The notes: generated from the letters alone by a model not told the origin. Numbered from the stretch's first letter, positions 47,353-58,545 are shown. The stretch is DNA of 64,000 nucleotides from Pyronema omphalodes (GCA_024516155.1 JAJJXM010000044.1:1-64000), one strand, 5' to 3'. Numbers and translations: made by a program.

Positions 47353-48261
47353 ATGGCGACCCCGGCAGGATTGGGACTTGTCACTCCGGTCACGATGACC
47401 CAGGAGCAGTTGAACCAGATCCTCATTCAACTCCATCGCCCCACGACAAACAGTAACCCCAAGGTGGAAGACCCGGAGCTGTACTACGGTGAACGGACCA
47501 AGCTGAGGGCATTCCTGCCGCAATGCGAACTGAAGTTCAATTGTGAAGGGAATAGATTCGACACCGAACAGAAGAAGGTGAACTATGCGAGCTCCCGCTG
47601 TAGAGGTAACGCTTGGGCATGGATCGAGCCGTCCATCAAGGAGGGGAAAAGCGTATACACGACCTGGGAGGCCTTTAAGACTGCTGTCAGTAGGGCTTTC
47701 GGGGAAGCCGACTCAAAAGAAGTAGCAAGAAGAAAGTTCAAGATGATCAGGCAGGGCGCGCGATCCGCCGCTGCATACTGGGCCGAATTTCAAAGGATCA
47801 AATCCGATTTAAGATATAATGACGAGACCTACATCGATCAATGCAGTGATGGACTAAACACAGACGTCCAACGACAGTTGGCACTCCTTGATGAACGACC
47901 AACGGATCTCACGGAGTTCGCCAACAAGGCCATAGCGTTAGACAACCGACTATTCAACTTCCGAACCCTGAGGACTCGGTATGAACCTCAATTCTATCAC
48001 CACCCCCATCTTAAGGGGCAGGGACACGACTCTCGACTCTCCGACCCCGAACCAATGGAATTAGATTCCACTCGTCGACCGAAACCAAGGGATAGGACGG
48101 AGGAGGATAGGCGGAAGCGGAATAACGAATGTTTTAACTGTGGGAAGGTGGGACACTACGCTGCGAAGTGCCCAAGTAAGAAATTATTCAGAGCAGCGGA
48201 AACTACATTGGTAGAAGAGGGACTCGGTGAGACGTCGGGAAAAGAGAACCCCCAGGAATGA
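47353..48261 (+). CDS. C Gag
   Basis: 302 residues from the first ATG (MATPAGLGLVTPV). The frame is open further upstream to the primer site and includes five 9-bp repeats encoding KTQ (about 47145-47190), so a non-ATG start cannot be excluded. Capsid-like region (DPELYYGERTKLRAFLPQCELKF ... AAYWAEFQRIKSDLRYND) and zinc knuckle CFNCGKVGHYAAKC near 48132-48173. The stop TGA (48259-48261) overlaps the pol ATG (48258-48260). Intact. Expected to form the particle shell and bind element RNA. Confidence 0.9.
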   Translation: MATPAGLGLVTPVTMTQEQLNQILIQLHRPTTNSNPKVEDPELYYGERTKLRAFLPQCELKFNCEGNRFDTEQKKVNYASSRCRGNAWAWIEPSIKEGKSVYTTWEAFKTAVSRAFGEADSKEVARRKFKMIRQGARSAAAYWAEFQRIKSDLRYNDETYIDQCSDGLNTDVQRQLALLDERPTDLTEFANKAIALDNRLFNFRTLRTRYEPQFYHHPHLKGQGHDSRLSDPEPMELDSTRRPKPRDRTEEDRRKRNNECFNCGKVGHYAAKCPSKKLFRAAETTLVEEGLGETSGKENPQE

Positions 48262-51200
48262 AAGGAGAAGGTGGATTCCTGGGGCAACTGTCGCCCACCA
48301 GTTCAACCACGGCAGGACCGGCGGATAGAATCTCGAGTGTAGGACCATACGGAAGAAACGAAAAAATTATCCTGCGAGTAAAATTAATCGGACGAAATAA
48401 GAAAGAATACCACACAACGGCCATGATCGACTGCGGGGCCACGGAGAATTTTATAGATCGAAAATATGTGAGACAGCAGGAATTGCCCTGCGCGAAAAAA
48501 TTAACCCCACGAAAGGTTCTCGCTGTAGACGGACGGGAATTGGATGGGGGCCCAGTAACCCACGATGCCATGGTGACCATGGTGATCAACGACCATAGGG
48601 AAGACATCAAGCTCCACTGTATTACCATTGGCAACGCACCCATTATCCTGGGACTGCCTTGGTTGCGGAAACACAATCCCAGCATCGACTGGAAGGAAGG
48701 AAGGATTGTCTTCAACTCCGAGAAATGCGGAAAGAACTGCCTTCCTACCTCGCCCCATGCCACTACCGTATCGGAACGGGGGGCAGAAAAAGAATATAAT
48801 CAACGGATACATGAGGAAGCGGAGCACGCCTATGGTATGGAAGGACCGAAGGAGATGCTCCAGACGGATGACGAAGATGAGCTTCGCATCCAAGAGATCT
48901 GGGGAGAAAGTATAGAAGAGGATGAAGAAGGAGAAGAAGTGGAAGAGTCGGAGGACGAGGATATGGAGGGCATACAGGGATCTAGGCGCGCGGAATCCAC
49001 CGAGGCCGATCCCGACTCGCCTCAGTGCGCCTCGCGGCAACCCCCGCAAGCGCCAGCCAACCAGAAGGAACCGGGGAACTGGGAAACCGCTCCCGCCAAA
49101 TCAACCGCTACTGCACCAACCAACCAGGAAGAACCGGGGAACTGGGAAACCGCTCCCGCCAAATCAATTGCCACTTCCGGGGAATTGGAACTCGCGAGTA
49201 CCATAATCCGAGCGGGGAAGAACAAACCTGACTCCCTGGAAGAAATGATACCACCGGAATATGCAGATTACCTCTCCGTATTCAGGGAAAAAGAGGCGGT
49301 AGGGTTGCCTCCGCACCGACATCATGACCACCGGATCCCCTTGGTGGACGGAAAGGTTCCGCCGTTCGAACCCCTGCGAGCCCTCGATGAGGAACGCCTG
49401 CGAGTACTGAGGGATTACTTGGAAGAGAATGAAAAGAGGGGTTGGGTCCGACGGTCAACGTCTCCACCGGGAGCCCCAATCCATTTCGTTAAGAAAAAGG
49501 ATGGTACCTTACGGTTATGCGTCGACTACCGACGACTCAACGAAATCACAATCAAGGATCGCACCCCACTTCCGCTGATAGGGGAAGCGTTGGATAGACT
49601 TTCCAACGCCAAGATCTATACCAAATTAGATGTGCGAGATGCATACCATAACCTCCGAATAGCCACAGGAGATGAATGGAAAACCGCGTTCCGTACCATG
49701 TACGGTCTATACGAGTATTTGGTGATGCTATTTGGTTTGACAAATGCTCCAGCTTCGTTTCAACGATGGATGAACGAAGTCTTAAGTGATTACCTTGATA
49801 TCTTTTGCATCGCCTATCTCGACGACATATTGATTTACTCGGATGATCTGGCGGAGCATCAGAGACACGTACGCATGGTCCTGGAAAGGTTAAGGGACGT
49901 AGGACTGACCCTGAAACCCTCGAAATGTGAATTCCACACAAAGAAGACGGAATACCTGGGATACATCATCTCCCCCACAGGGTTGCAGATGGACCCCGAG
50001 AAAATTAGGGCGGTTAAGGAATGGAAGGAACCGGTAAATGTGAAGGAAGTCCAAAGTTTCCTGGGGTTCGCCAATTTCTACCGTCGATTCATCCGGGATT
50101 TTAGCAAGATCACCACGCCATTGACACGATTGACGAAAAAACAGGTACCCTGGGAGTGGAACGACGAGACACAACGGGCCTTTGAGCAACTCAAAATGGC
50201 AATGATATCCCAACCGATCCTGCAACATTTCGACCCGGATCGGCCACTCACCCTGGAAACAGACGCCTCAGACTATGCCATCGGGGCAGTCTGCTCACAA
50301 CCCGACGACTCCAACGTTTCCGCACCCCCTTGCCTATTTTTCAAGAAAATTAAAAGAAGCGGAGCTCAATTACGACATCCACGATAAGGAGCTCCTGGCA
50401 ATAGTGGAAGCATTGGACAAATGGTCGACATACTGCAAATCGACAAAACACAGTATCCGGATACTGTCAGACCATAAAAACCTAGAGTATTGGCAAACGA
50501 AGAGGGACCTCAACCTCCGACAGGCCCGATGGGCGGAACAACTGGCTAACTATGACTTCACGATCACGTATCGTCCGGGGAAGTTGGCAGGAAAACCCGA
50601 CATATTGTCCCGAGAGTCAGGAGACTCTCCCTGGGAAGGGGAGATGAAGCACCGGCAGAACCGAAGCCGAGTCCTCCTTCCCCAGGAAGTCTTTCATGTG
50701 AACGGGACACAATTGATAAGACTCACCCCGGACACCCCCCTCATTACTAGAATTCGGGAAAAAACGAAGACCGATACAGAACTCCAGGAGGTAATCCGCA
50801 AACTTCGGGAAGGGATAACCCGAGACAATAGGGTCCCCTTGGGGTTATGCGAGGAAAAGGATGGGTTACTCCTATACGAGGGATTGATATGGGTCCCTGA
50901 CGACGACGACCTGAGGTTACAAATTTTACGACAACATCACGACTCCCAAGCCGCGGGGCATCCGGGAAGGGCAAGGACCTTGGAGTTGGTCAGCCGGAAT
51001 TTTTATTGGCCACAACAATGACAGTATGTGACTCGATATGTCGACTACTGTGATACCTGTAAACGTATCAAGCCCATTAGGCACGCCCCCTTCGGCCTCT
51101 TACGACCGTTACAGATTCCAGAAAGACCATGGGAATCCATCTCCATGGATTTTATCACAGGTCTTCCGGAAGATGGGGGAATGAATGCGATATGGGTAAT

Positions 51201-52209
51201 TGTGGACCGCTTGACGAAGATGGCGCACTTCGTAGCATGTAAGGATACTATGGGACCCAGGGAACTTGCGGACGGGTTTCTCACACATGTGGTACGGGCC
51301 CACGGACTCCCCAGCAGCATCATCTCGGATCGGGGGTCCCTATTCACCTCTCAGTTCTGGAAGAGGGTTATGGAGGCAATGGGGACCACGAGGAATCTGA
51401 GTACGGCGTTTCACCCAGAGTCCGACGGACAGACAGAGAGGGTCAATGCGATCCTCGAACAATACCTCAGGGCGTATTGTAACTATCAACAGGACAATTG
51501 GAACCAACTCCTTCCTATGGCGGAGTTCTGCTACAACAATTCCCGCTCAGGAACGACCAAGGTGTCCCCCTTCTTCGCAAATTACGGATATCATCCCCGT
51601 TTTACCCAGCCGCTGGGTGAAGTCGCGGAAGGAAACCCCGAGGTCTCCAAATATGTTGGCGCCCTCAACCGACTTCACGAGGATCTGAGGGCAGAGGTCC
51701 ACTATGCCCAGACGGCTCATGCAGAACAGGCGAACCGGCATCGACACCCGGATCCGGTCCTTCGAGTGGGAGATCGGGTCTGGCTGAAGAGGAAGAATGT
51801 GAAAACCACCCGACCCTCCAACAAGCTCGATTACAAGCTATTGGGGCCCTACACTATCTTGTCTAAGGTAGGGTCGCGAGCTTATAAGCTGGACCTCCCC
51901 CCAAACGCAAAGATGCATCCAGTATTTCACATCTCCCTTCTAGAACCGTCTCAACCTACTTCGACCACCATCCCAGGCCATATTCAGCCCCCTCCGCTAC
52001 CGATTGTCCTCGACGACGAGGAAGAGTGGGAAGTTGAGGAAATAGTGGATTCTCGACGCCACCGGGGTCAGATACAATATCGAGTTAAGTGGACTGGTTT
52101 CCACGACCCCGATACGACCTGGTACCCCGCCGACAATTTCCAAAACTCCCCCGACGCCATCACCCAATTCCACCGCAGGTACCCTAATAAACCTGCCCCA
52201 CAGCTGTAA
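48258..52209 (+). pseudogene. C Pol (PR-RT-RNase H-IN-chromodomain), two lesions
   Basis: Begins at an ATG overlapping the gag stop (ATGA), so it is probably translated by reinitiation. Protease MIDCGATENFID at residues 56-67; an acidic, E/D-rich linker and two near-identical 60-bp repeats (NQxEPGNWETAPAKS, about 49060-49165); RT CVDYRRLNEITIKDRTPLP near 49520 and AYLDDILIYSDD near 49810; RNase H ETDASDYAIGAVCSQ near 50260; integrase HPGRARTLELVSRNFYWP and CDTCKRIKP near 50955-51075, core MDFITGLP, SDRGSLF and HPESDGQTERVN near 51145-51440; chromodomain YRVKWTGFHDPDTTWYP near 52078-52125. Lesions: a frameshift near 50310-50335 in RNase H and a TGA at 51019-51021 in the integrase zinc region. 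The TAA stop (52207-52209) overlaps the next ATG. Confidence 0.94.
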
Positions 52210-53276
52210 TGGACGATAGAACACACTCCGAGGACCCCCCGTCCTCTTTGGGCTGGTACCGAACCCCTACTCCCCCGACAGAAAAGAAATCCGCCCACCC
52301 CACGATCCCGCACGCAGAACTACACTGGTCGTTCTGCAACAACGACTCCTGCTCCATTCACCTCCAATGAGAATTAAACAACAATCATTTCCCAGCGGTG
52401 GCGCAAGCAATTGCGGCACGCATAAAAAAATCATGTAGCTGCGGGCAGCTACATGACCCCGACTTAGAATGGGTGATCCGACACCGAAGGATGGACCCGC
52501 AAAAGGCCTGCAAGGCATGGCAGAAAGGAAAGAGACTCTGCAATGTGTGTAAATTCCTGGTCAACAAAGACGGACACGACCAGAGATGCGGTATCAGAGG
52601 ATGGAAACCCCCAACGGAGACCCCGGCAACGATACCACCCTGCAAGGACGAGCCCGGGACAGGAAAGGAACCTCCCGTCCCTACGGAAAATCAGGAAAAC
52701 GAACCCCCCCGTCCCCGCGAACTGGAATCTGAGAACTCCACCATCCATACGATCCGACACCAACTCCCAGTGATTATGATGACGGGACCCTCGGACCACG
52801 AGAAGGTGGCAATCAACCTGTCTTTCTATCAGACAGCGGAGCCGGAACAGCATCTCCCCACCGTCGACTGCCGACCAACCAACGACTTGACGTCCGCCCC
52901 TTGTTCGGATCCCCCAGAGCCCCCCGCCTCAGGGCACCAACAAGATCAAATACCCCCGTTCTCCTTAGGGCACCAACAAGGACAAATAACGGCGCCCCCC
53001 TTAGGACACCAACAAGAGCAAATACCGCCTTATGGCCTCGAGGACATGACCCAGGACGTCGTACGCTGCCGACGTCGGGGAAGGCAGTATCGGGGACGGT
53101 CCCCCATCCGGAGGCCCGCGTTGAGGACTGCCTGCGGCCTCGCCGGAGTCTCGGCCTGGCGGGGGGGGCTTATGTCACAACGCTCCCGTGACATGCTCCT
53201 GGCCTCCGCCGTCACCACCGCAGGGCTATGGGTGGTCGTCATCACCCTAGCAACCTGCTACGCCATCATGAAGTGA
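52209..53276 (+). CDS. C orf3: Cys/His-rich protein with LTR-encoded C-terminal membrane anchor
   Basis: 355 codons from ATG 52209-52211, which overlaps the pol stop as TAATG. Codon 54 is an in-frame TGA (52368-52370), probably a mutation in this copy. Protein-like composition continues on both sides: WSFCNNDSCSIH before the stop, then a Cys/His cluster at about 73-125 (SCSCGQLHD ... CNVCKFLVNKDGHDQRC) suggestive of zinc binding. A proline-rich middle follows, with three GHQQ(D/G/E)QI repeats at about 241-275, an arginine-rich stretch (RRRGRQYRGRSPIRR), and a hydrophobic helix of about 25 residues ending two residues before the C-terminus. Codons 322-355, with the helix, lie in the 3' LTR (from 53173). 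There is no N-terminal signal peptide, so the topology would be tail-anchored. It holds the position of env but shows no env-like features. Function unknown. Confidence 0.75.
53158..53172 (+). promoter_or_regulatory. C polypurine tract
   Basis: GGCGGGGGGGGCTTA directly before the 3' LTR, the expected primer site for plus-strand synthesis. It lies inside the orf3 reading frame. Confidence 0.8.
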
Positions 53277-53985
53277 TAGGGATAGGGTTAGGGCAAGGGG
53301 CTGGGCCCCTTGCCGGGGATTTTCATATGTTAGGAGTTATTTCTTATTTGGATTTATTTTAGGTATCACGGCGGCTAGGAAAATGTTGGAATCTTTTACT
53401 TCTCTCTTTTGGTATGTACTCTTTCTTTATTATTTGGAATCACGGCGGTTAGCCAGCAAGTTATCTCTTTTTGGTATGTACTCTTTCTTTGCTATTTGGA
53501 ATCACGGCGGTTAGCCAGGTAGTTATCTCTTTTGGTATGTACTCTTTCCTTGTTATTATTATTTGGAATTACGGCGGTTAGTTATCTTTGGTACGTATTG
53601 TTCCCTTGCTTTCTTATTTGGAATTACGGCGGTTGGCAAATGGTTGGGAATGTTGGTCATGTATGTAGTTATCACGGCGGTTAGCATTGAGAGCATTCTC
53701 CGCAGGCGGAGAATGCTGAGTCACGAGTCATGAAGGAGCAAGTATAAGAGGAGGAAATTTGTATGTAGTTTATTTCTTCACGCAATCAAGTTTCTATTTA
53801 CCACAATCCTATCTACAAAAGTTCCCTTGTGATATCCCATCTCTCCAAACTCACCTGTGATTTCCCAGCCCACAAACCCTTGCCCATTCCCAACTTACCA
53901 GCCTTACCTAACCCGCCGCCGCCCTCCTCGCCGCCGAAACCCCCGCGCTGCCTGTCGTCAGTAACCGTGGATACGGATTCTGATA
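53173..53985 (+). repeat. C 3' LTR
   Basis: 813 bp, same features as the 5' LTR; its first 104 bp encode the end of orf3. Ends TGATA, followed by the CCCGT duplication. Confidence 0.95.
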
Positions 53986-54264
53986 CCCGTGTCCCTACTC
54001 AACCCAGCCCCTTCGGACCCCCTCCCTGGCCAGATTATCCCACCGCCCCTACCGGTAGTAGTAGACTGTGAAGAAGAAGGGTTCGTGAATGAAATTCTGG
54101 ATAGCCGTTGGTCAAGAGGAAACCTGCAGTACCTCGTCAAGTGGACCGGCCATGACTCCCCAACCTGGGAACCGGAAACGAACCTATCCGAAACTGAGGC
54201 CGCTGAGAAATTCCATCAGTTATACCCAGACAAACCTTCTCCTCTCGTAGGAACTCGAGCCTAA
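53986..54264 (+). pseudogene. B3 pol remainder with chromodomain
   Basis: Continues B3 pol after C: SLLNPAPSDPLPGQIIPPP, then a chromodomain YLVKWTGHDSPTWEPETN near 54130-54185, ending GTRA before the polypurine tract CTAACGGGGGGGTAC (54261-54275). Confidence 0.92.
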
Positions 54265-54275
54265 CGGGGGGGTAC

Positions 54276-54804
54276 TGTCACGGCACACGGCTGACGAGCC
54301 GTTGTGTTGTTGTGTCATCATGGGGTTGTCGTTGTTGTTGTTCACATCGTGCCGTTGTCTTGCCGTGTTGTGTTGTGTTGCTGTTGTGTTGTTGTGTGTG
54401 CCGTGCCGTTGTGATTGATAGACTGATTGATGATGGATGACGTACCATGAGCTGGAGAGCTGTGGCGTCGCAGGTGAATTGATGGAGAACGGAAGCTTTC
54501 ATGTAGCGATGTTGGATGACGGCCCAGCAAGAGTGCTGGCCGCCCCTTTGTACATAAGGAGGCTTGCCTCCCCGATTGTCGAGTTCTCCATCGAACGTCT
54601 TGTGTCTTTCCCTTGTCCTTAATAAAGACTTCTCCTTCCAGTCCCACGTCATTCTTGTCCTTGTCCCTGTCCCTGTTTCGTGTGCCGTTCGTCTGCCGCG
54701 CACTTCGGTCCTTGACTTTCCGTTCCCGTCCTGGAACCCGCCTAGTCTCCCTTGCCGGTAGTGTTCAGTGTGTTCTGTGAACGTCCGTTCCTAGTTCCCT
54801 GACA
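54276..54804 (+). repeat. B3 3' LTR
   Basis: 529 bp, TGTCACGGCACACGG to TAGTTCCCTGACA, intact; it shows what is missing from the B3 5' LTR. Confidence 0.96.
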
Positions 54805-57020
54805 TTTTGTGGCTTTTGAACAGCTTGCTGGTTCGCTAGTATGCGTTCGTCTCCCTCTCCCGGGAGGTCGGCGGCTCGTCTTGCCAGGGCGTCCGGTTTT
54901 CCTCCCAACGTTCCCGGTCGATCGGTGATCACAAAGTTGAACCGAGACAGGAATTCGGACCAGCGTGCTTGTCGTCTGTTTAGTAGCTTTGTCGTCATAA
55001 AGTATTCGAGATTCTTGTGGTCTGTCAATACTTTTATACGGAAGGCGGAGCCCTCCAAGTGGGGACGCCATTCCTCGAAACAACGAACTATTGCCAGTAG
55101 TTCTTTGTCGTAGATCTCATAGTTGCATTCTGACGGGGAATGCTTTTTGGAATAAAACGCGACGGGGTGTAACACGTTATCGTCGTCGTATTGTGATAAA
55201 ACTCCAGCAGACACATAGTCAGATGCGTCTGTTTCTACTACAATCGGTTTCTCGTAGTCGAAGTGTTTGAGAATCGGTGCTGATGTAAATGCGTCCTTCA
55301 GTCGGTCGAAGGCGCTTTGCTGATCTTTACCCCAGGTGAAGGGGATTGCTTTACCATCTTTCTTTTTGATCAGAGCCGTTAGAGGGGAGACCACTTTTGA
55401 GTAGTCCTTGATAAATCGTCGGTAGAAGTTCGCGAAACCCAGGAACTCTTGGACCTGTTTCAAATTGGTTGGTTCCTTCCAATCTCTGACTGTGGCTACT
55501 TTGGAATCCATCATGCGCGCGCCGTCGCGGCCAATGTTGTAGTCCAGGTACTGTACTTCTGCCTTAGCAAACTTACACTTCTCTGGCTTCAAGTGCAGTT
55601 TTTCTTGTTTGAGTCGTTCCAAGATCTTTCGGACGTGTGCGGTGTGATCGGGCTTTGTTTCAGAGAACACCAGGATATCGTCCAGGTATGCCGTACGAAA
55701 CTGGTCCAGGTATGGTCTCAGGACATCATTTATAAATGCCTGGACATCGGCAGGCGCGTTGGTGAGCCCAAAGGGCATCACTTTCGACTCGAATAGGCCG
55801 TACCTTGTGCGGAAGGCCGTCTTCCATTCTTCCCCCTCTGCCATTCTGATAAGGTTATAAGCGCTGCGGACATCTAGGGTCGTAAAGTATTGAACTTTGG
55901 AAAGATTCATCATCGTTTCCTGTATCAATGGCAGCGGGTACCAGTTCTTCTCGGTACCTTCATTCAGTCTTCGGTAATCGACGCATAGGCGTAGGGATCC
56001 GTCTGATTTTTTCACAAATAATATCGGCGAGGCGGCTGATGATTGGGAGCGTTGTATAAATCCTTTCTCCAAATTCTCATCGAGCCACGCTTTCAGCGTC
56101 TGCAACTCGTTGCGTGACAGCGAGTATAACGGACCGAAGGGGGGGACGAATCCCTCTTTCAGTGGGATCTTGTGGTCGTAGGGCCGGTGTGGGGGGAGTT
56201 CCTTCGCGTTGACCTCCTTGAATAAATCGAGGTAGACATGATACTCTTCGGGGATCATGTCTTTCAGTTCCTCATCCGTGAGGGGGGGCTTGTCTTGTAG
56301 GGCGACGGTGATCTCGTCCAACGATAGCGAGAACACTGTCAGGCTTTCGTCTTCTACCATTTCTTTGAAGTCGGAGATGGTTAGACTTGAGATCGCTATT
56401 GGGGGTTCGTCCGGGGGGTCGGGGACCGAGTCTTCTAACTCCGGCATGGGGTTTGTGTCGGGCTCGTGGACAGCGGGAGGGGGCCTCGAGTCCAGGACCT
56501 CGACACCGGTTGTGCTTACAGGTAACGGGGTGCATTTCCTTAGGCAGCATTGGGAGTCGAAGCTTACAGTGTTGGAACTGAAGCTTATTGTTACGTCGTG
56601 TTTCTTCAACCAGCGGATGCCCAACACCACCGGGTAGTGACCCAACTTGCTGACGAACATGGGAAGGGTTTCCGAGTGACCATTGATGGTACACTGTACT
56701 TGGGCGAGGTGTGTGATTTTTCCTGAGGATATGGGGCGGCCGTCGATAACTTCGACCGTTCGGGCGGTGGATAGGGGGGTTAGGGGCAGTTTGTGATGGC
56801 GGGCGAAATTGCGGTCAACAAAGGCGATACCAGTGGCGCCGCAGTCAACGAGCGCTACTGTTTTCGCGGAGCGGTTATTGGAAAACAAGGAGCAAGAGAG
56901 AACAAGGTGTTTGCATTCTAACTTTCCAGTAAAACTTGCGCCCGATAATAGCAATGTATCAGCAATAATTTTCCCACCAGCGGCAGAGCCATCTTCTTGC
57001 AGCTGGTCTATTCTTTTCCC
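54805..57020 (-). pseudogene. B2 pol, 5' part (PR-RT-RNase H)
   Basis: Open in the -1 frame from the heptamer at 57014-57020. Protease VDCGATGIAFVD near 56840, RT CVDYRRLN near 55975 and AYLDDILVFS near 55690, RNase [17 protein letters not shown] near 55210, then FNFVITDRPGTLGGKPDAL near 54910. Interrupted by B3 after KPQN; the integrase half is at 39617-41140. No lesion other than the insertion is seen. Confidence 0.93.
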
Positions 57021-58543
57021 GACACCTCTTCTCCATTATCCAATAATTCCACGCTCGCCACTTTAACATTCGTCTTGGCGGGGCACGACGCAGCCATGTG
57101 GCCGAGGCCACCGCAGTAGAGGCAACGTCCTTCTGACAGGCGGGTCGCGCGCTCCTGTGCCGACAGTTTCTGACGGGGTCCCTGAGCAGGGGTTTGCTTG
57201 CTGGAGGAGGCGGTGGTGGCTTGCGTAGCGGGGGTGGGGCGACTGGTGGCGGGGGTGGCGGTGGTAGTGGGTTTAACTTGGCCGCGGTTGGTACGCAGCT
57301 TGCGGAGGTTCTCAAGTGCTCTCAATTGGGAGTCCAATTTTTGGCACTGGTCAACCAATTCGTGCATCGTAGCGGTGGGAGGGGCGCCAACCAACTTTTC
57401 GTGCAACTCGAGGGACAGGCCGTTACGCAGAGCATCCATGGTGGCGGCTTCATCCCAGCCTAATTCTGCGACCAGGCGGGAGAACTCTGCATAATAGTCC
57501 GAACATTCGCGGTTGTTTTGTCGGAGATTTTGTAGGTTGAAACGAGCCGTTGCGCGCTCGTCCGGGTTTCCAAAGGTACGCTGTAAGATTTTAATGACGT
57601 CCTCGACGTCGTTGAGGGCCCAGCGGTTGCCATTTTCCTTGATATAAGGAAGAATCTGATCCAAGGCGCGTCGGCGGAGGCGGCCCATGGCATAAGAAAT
57701 CCGTTTGTGAGGGGTTGGGAAGCGTAGTTCGTCGCTCACCAACTTGATGCGAAGCAAGGAGACAAAGCGGCGGAGGTCCTCCCTGTTGGACCCGTCGACG
57801 GTTGGCGGATCCGAGATTTTGTGTCCGGTCACGCGGATGCCAGGGGAGGCGAATGGCGCGTTGATGAGTTCACGCTGGCGGGTGAGCTCCTTCTCGTAGT
57901 ACTGGATTTCATTCGTATCTGCTTGTTCCTCCGGGGTTAGGAGGTTTTCGGGGTCTCGGGGGGGAATCTTGGAATTGGTGCGATTATAGCGGGGGCGGGG
58001 GCTGCGGCTGCGGCTGTGGTAGGGGGTGCGGCGGTTCGCGGCACTGTTTCTGGGCCATTTGGATAAACCTGGACGGAGCCAGTCTGGATAACGACAGGGG
58101 GAATGGTTTCCGCGAGGTCGTTTAAGAGGTAGCCCGTGGGATGGTCTTGGGCGTCTAGGATGGATTGCGCGAGCTGTTTGGTGAAAGTAAGCGGTTCATG
58201 GCCGTCAGGGAACTGGGTCATGGAGGCAGCGTTAACGATTCGCTGCCAATGTCCTTCGTCGATAAGTTTAACGTGCATTCTGGCGGGCTCGGAGGATCGG
58301 CTTGAGTCGGATGGTGTGGCGGACGTGCTCCTGGTAAGTGTAATCCTGGAGTTCCCAGCGGACCACAAGGTAGCAGTGATTTTCTGCTCTTCGGATGGTT
58401 CGTCGCACTGCGCCAGCGAATGGGTCGGAAATCCCGAACGTCTCGTTTAGGGTGTGAGTTTCCAGGGCTTGTTTTAAGGCGTGTGTCCAAGCAGAACCGG
58501 TGGGGTTCATGCGTGTTGGTCGAATAATTATTAGATCGAACAA
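57008..58543 (-). pseudogene. B2 gag with complete N-terminus, frameshifted
   Basis: The only B copy that keeps the gag start. An ATG-initiated frame at 58543 (MFDLIIIRPTRMNPTGSAW ... YTYQEHVRHTIRLKP) runs to 58268. The next block (KLIDEGHWQRIVNAASMTQFPDG) is in another frame from about 58275, so there is either a small indel near 58270 or two separate starts. A 1-bp deletion relative to B1 and B3 lies near 57966. Then comes the capsid region and the zinc knuckle CLYCGGLGHMAASC near 57080-57125; stop at 57008-57010. Confidence 0.8.
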
Positions 58544-58545
58544 AA
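58535..58545 (-). promoter_or_regulatory. B2 possible primer binding region
   Basis: The first bases inside the 5' LTR are TTTTGTTCGATCTAATAAT on the element strand. GTTCGAT is complementary to LTR RNA at 58755-58761 (8 nt in the B1 LTR version). The match is short, so support for self-priming in family B is weak. No tRNA-type site is obvious. Confidence 0.35.

Larger units (their letters stand above)
46292..53985 (+). mobile_element. C, chromovirus family C with a third ORF, inserted in B3 pol
   Basis: 7694 bp, flanked by CCCGT (46287-46291 and 53986-53990). LTRs 46292-47104 and 53173-53985, both 813 bp with about seven differences. Order: PBS, gag, pol, orf3 running into the 3' LTR. gag/pol overlap as ATGA and pol/orf3 as TAATG. 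The LTR ends are TG...TA rather than TG...CA. Pol has one frameshift and one stop, and orf3 one stop, so this copy is inactive but nearly complete. Confidence 0.95.
41141..54804 (+). mobile_element. B3, chromovirus family B, + strand, inserted in B2 pol (contains C)
   Basis: 5' LTR remnant 41141-41506, gag, pol interrupted by C, chromodomain remainder, 3' LTR 54276-54804. Flanks are TTCTG (41136-41140) and TTTTG (54805-54809), a 5-bp duplication with one change; B2 pol is continuous across it. A deletion joins the middle of the 5' LTR to gag, removing the LTR end, the primer site and the gag start. Pol has two stops. It is dead independently of C. Confidence 0.93.

Noticed and set aside
52398..53276. 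orf3 starting at GTG 52398
   Set aside because: The same frame is open (except for one TGA) back to ATG 52209, which overlaps the pol stop; the ATG is the better start in a eukaryote.
52209..53276. orf3 as a classical retroviral envelope gene
   Set aside because: No signal peptide, no second hydrophobic fusion segment, no evident furin-type processing context; only a C-terminal anchor and a zinc-like cluster.
53370..53690. Tandem repeats as a CRISPR array
   Set aside because: Repeats are diverged, spacers are themselves repeated, and they lie inside an LTR in a eukaryotic element nest.
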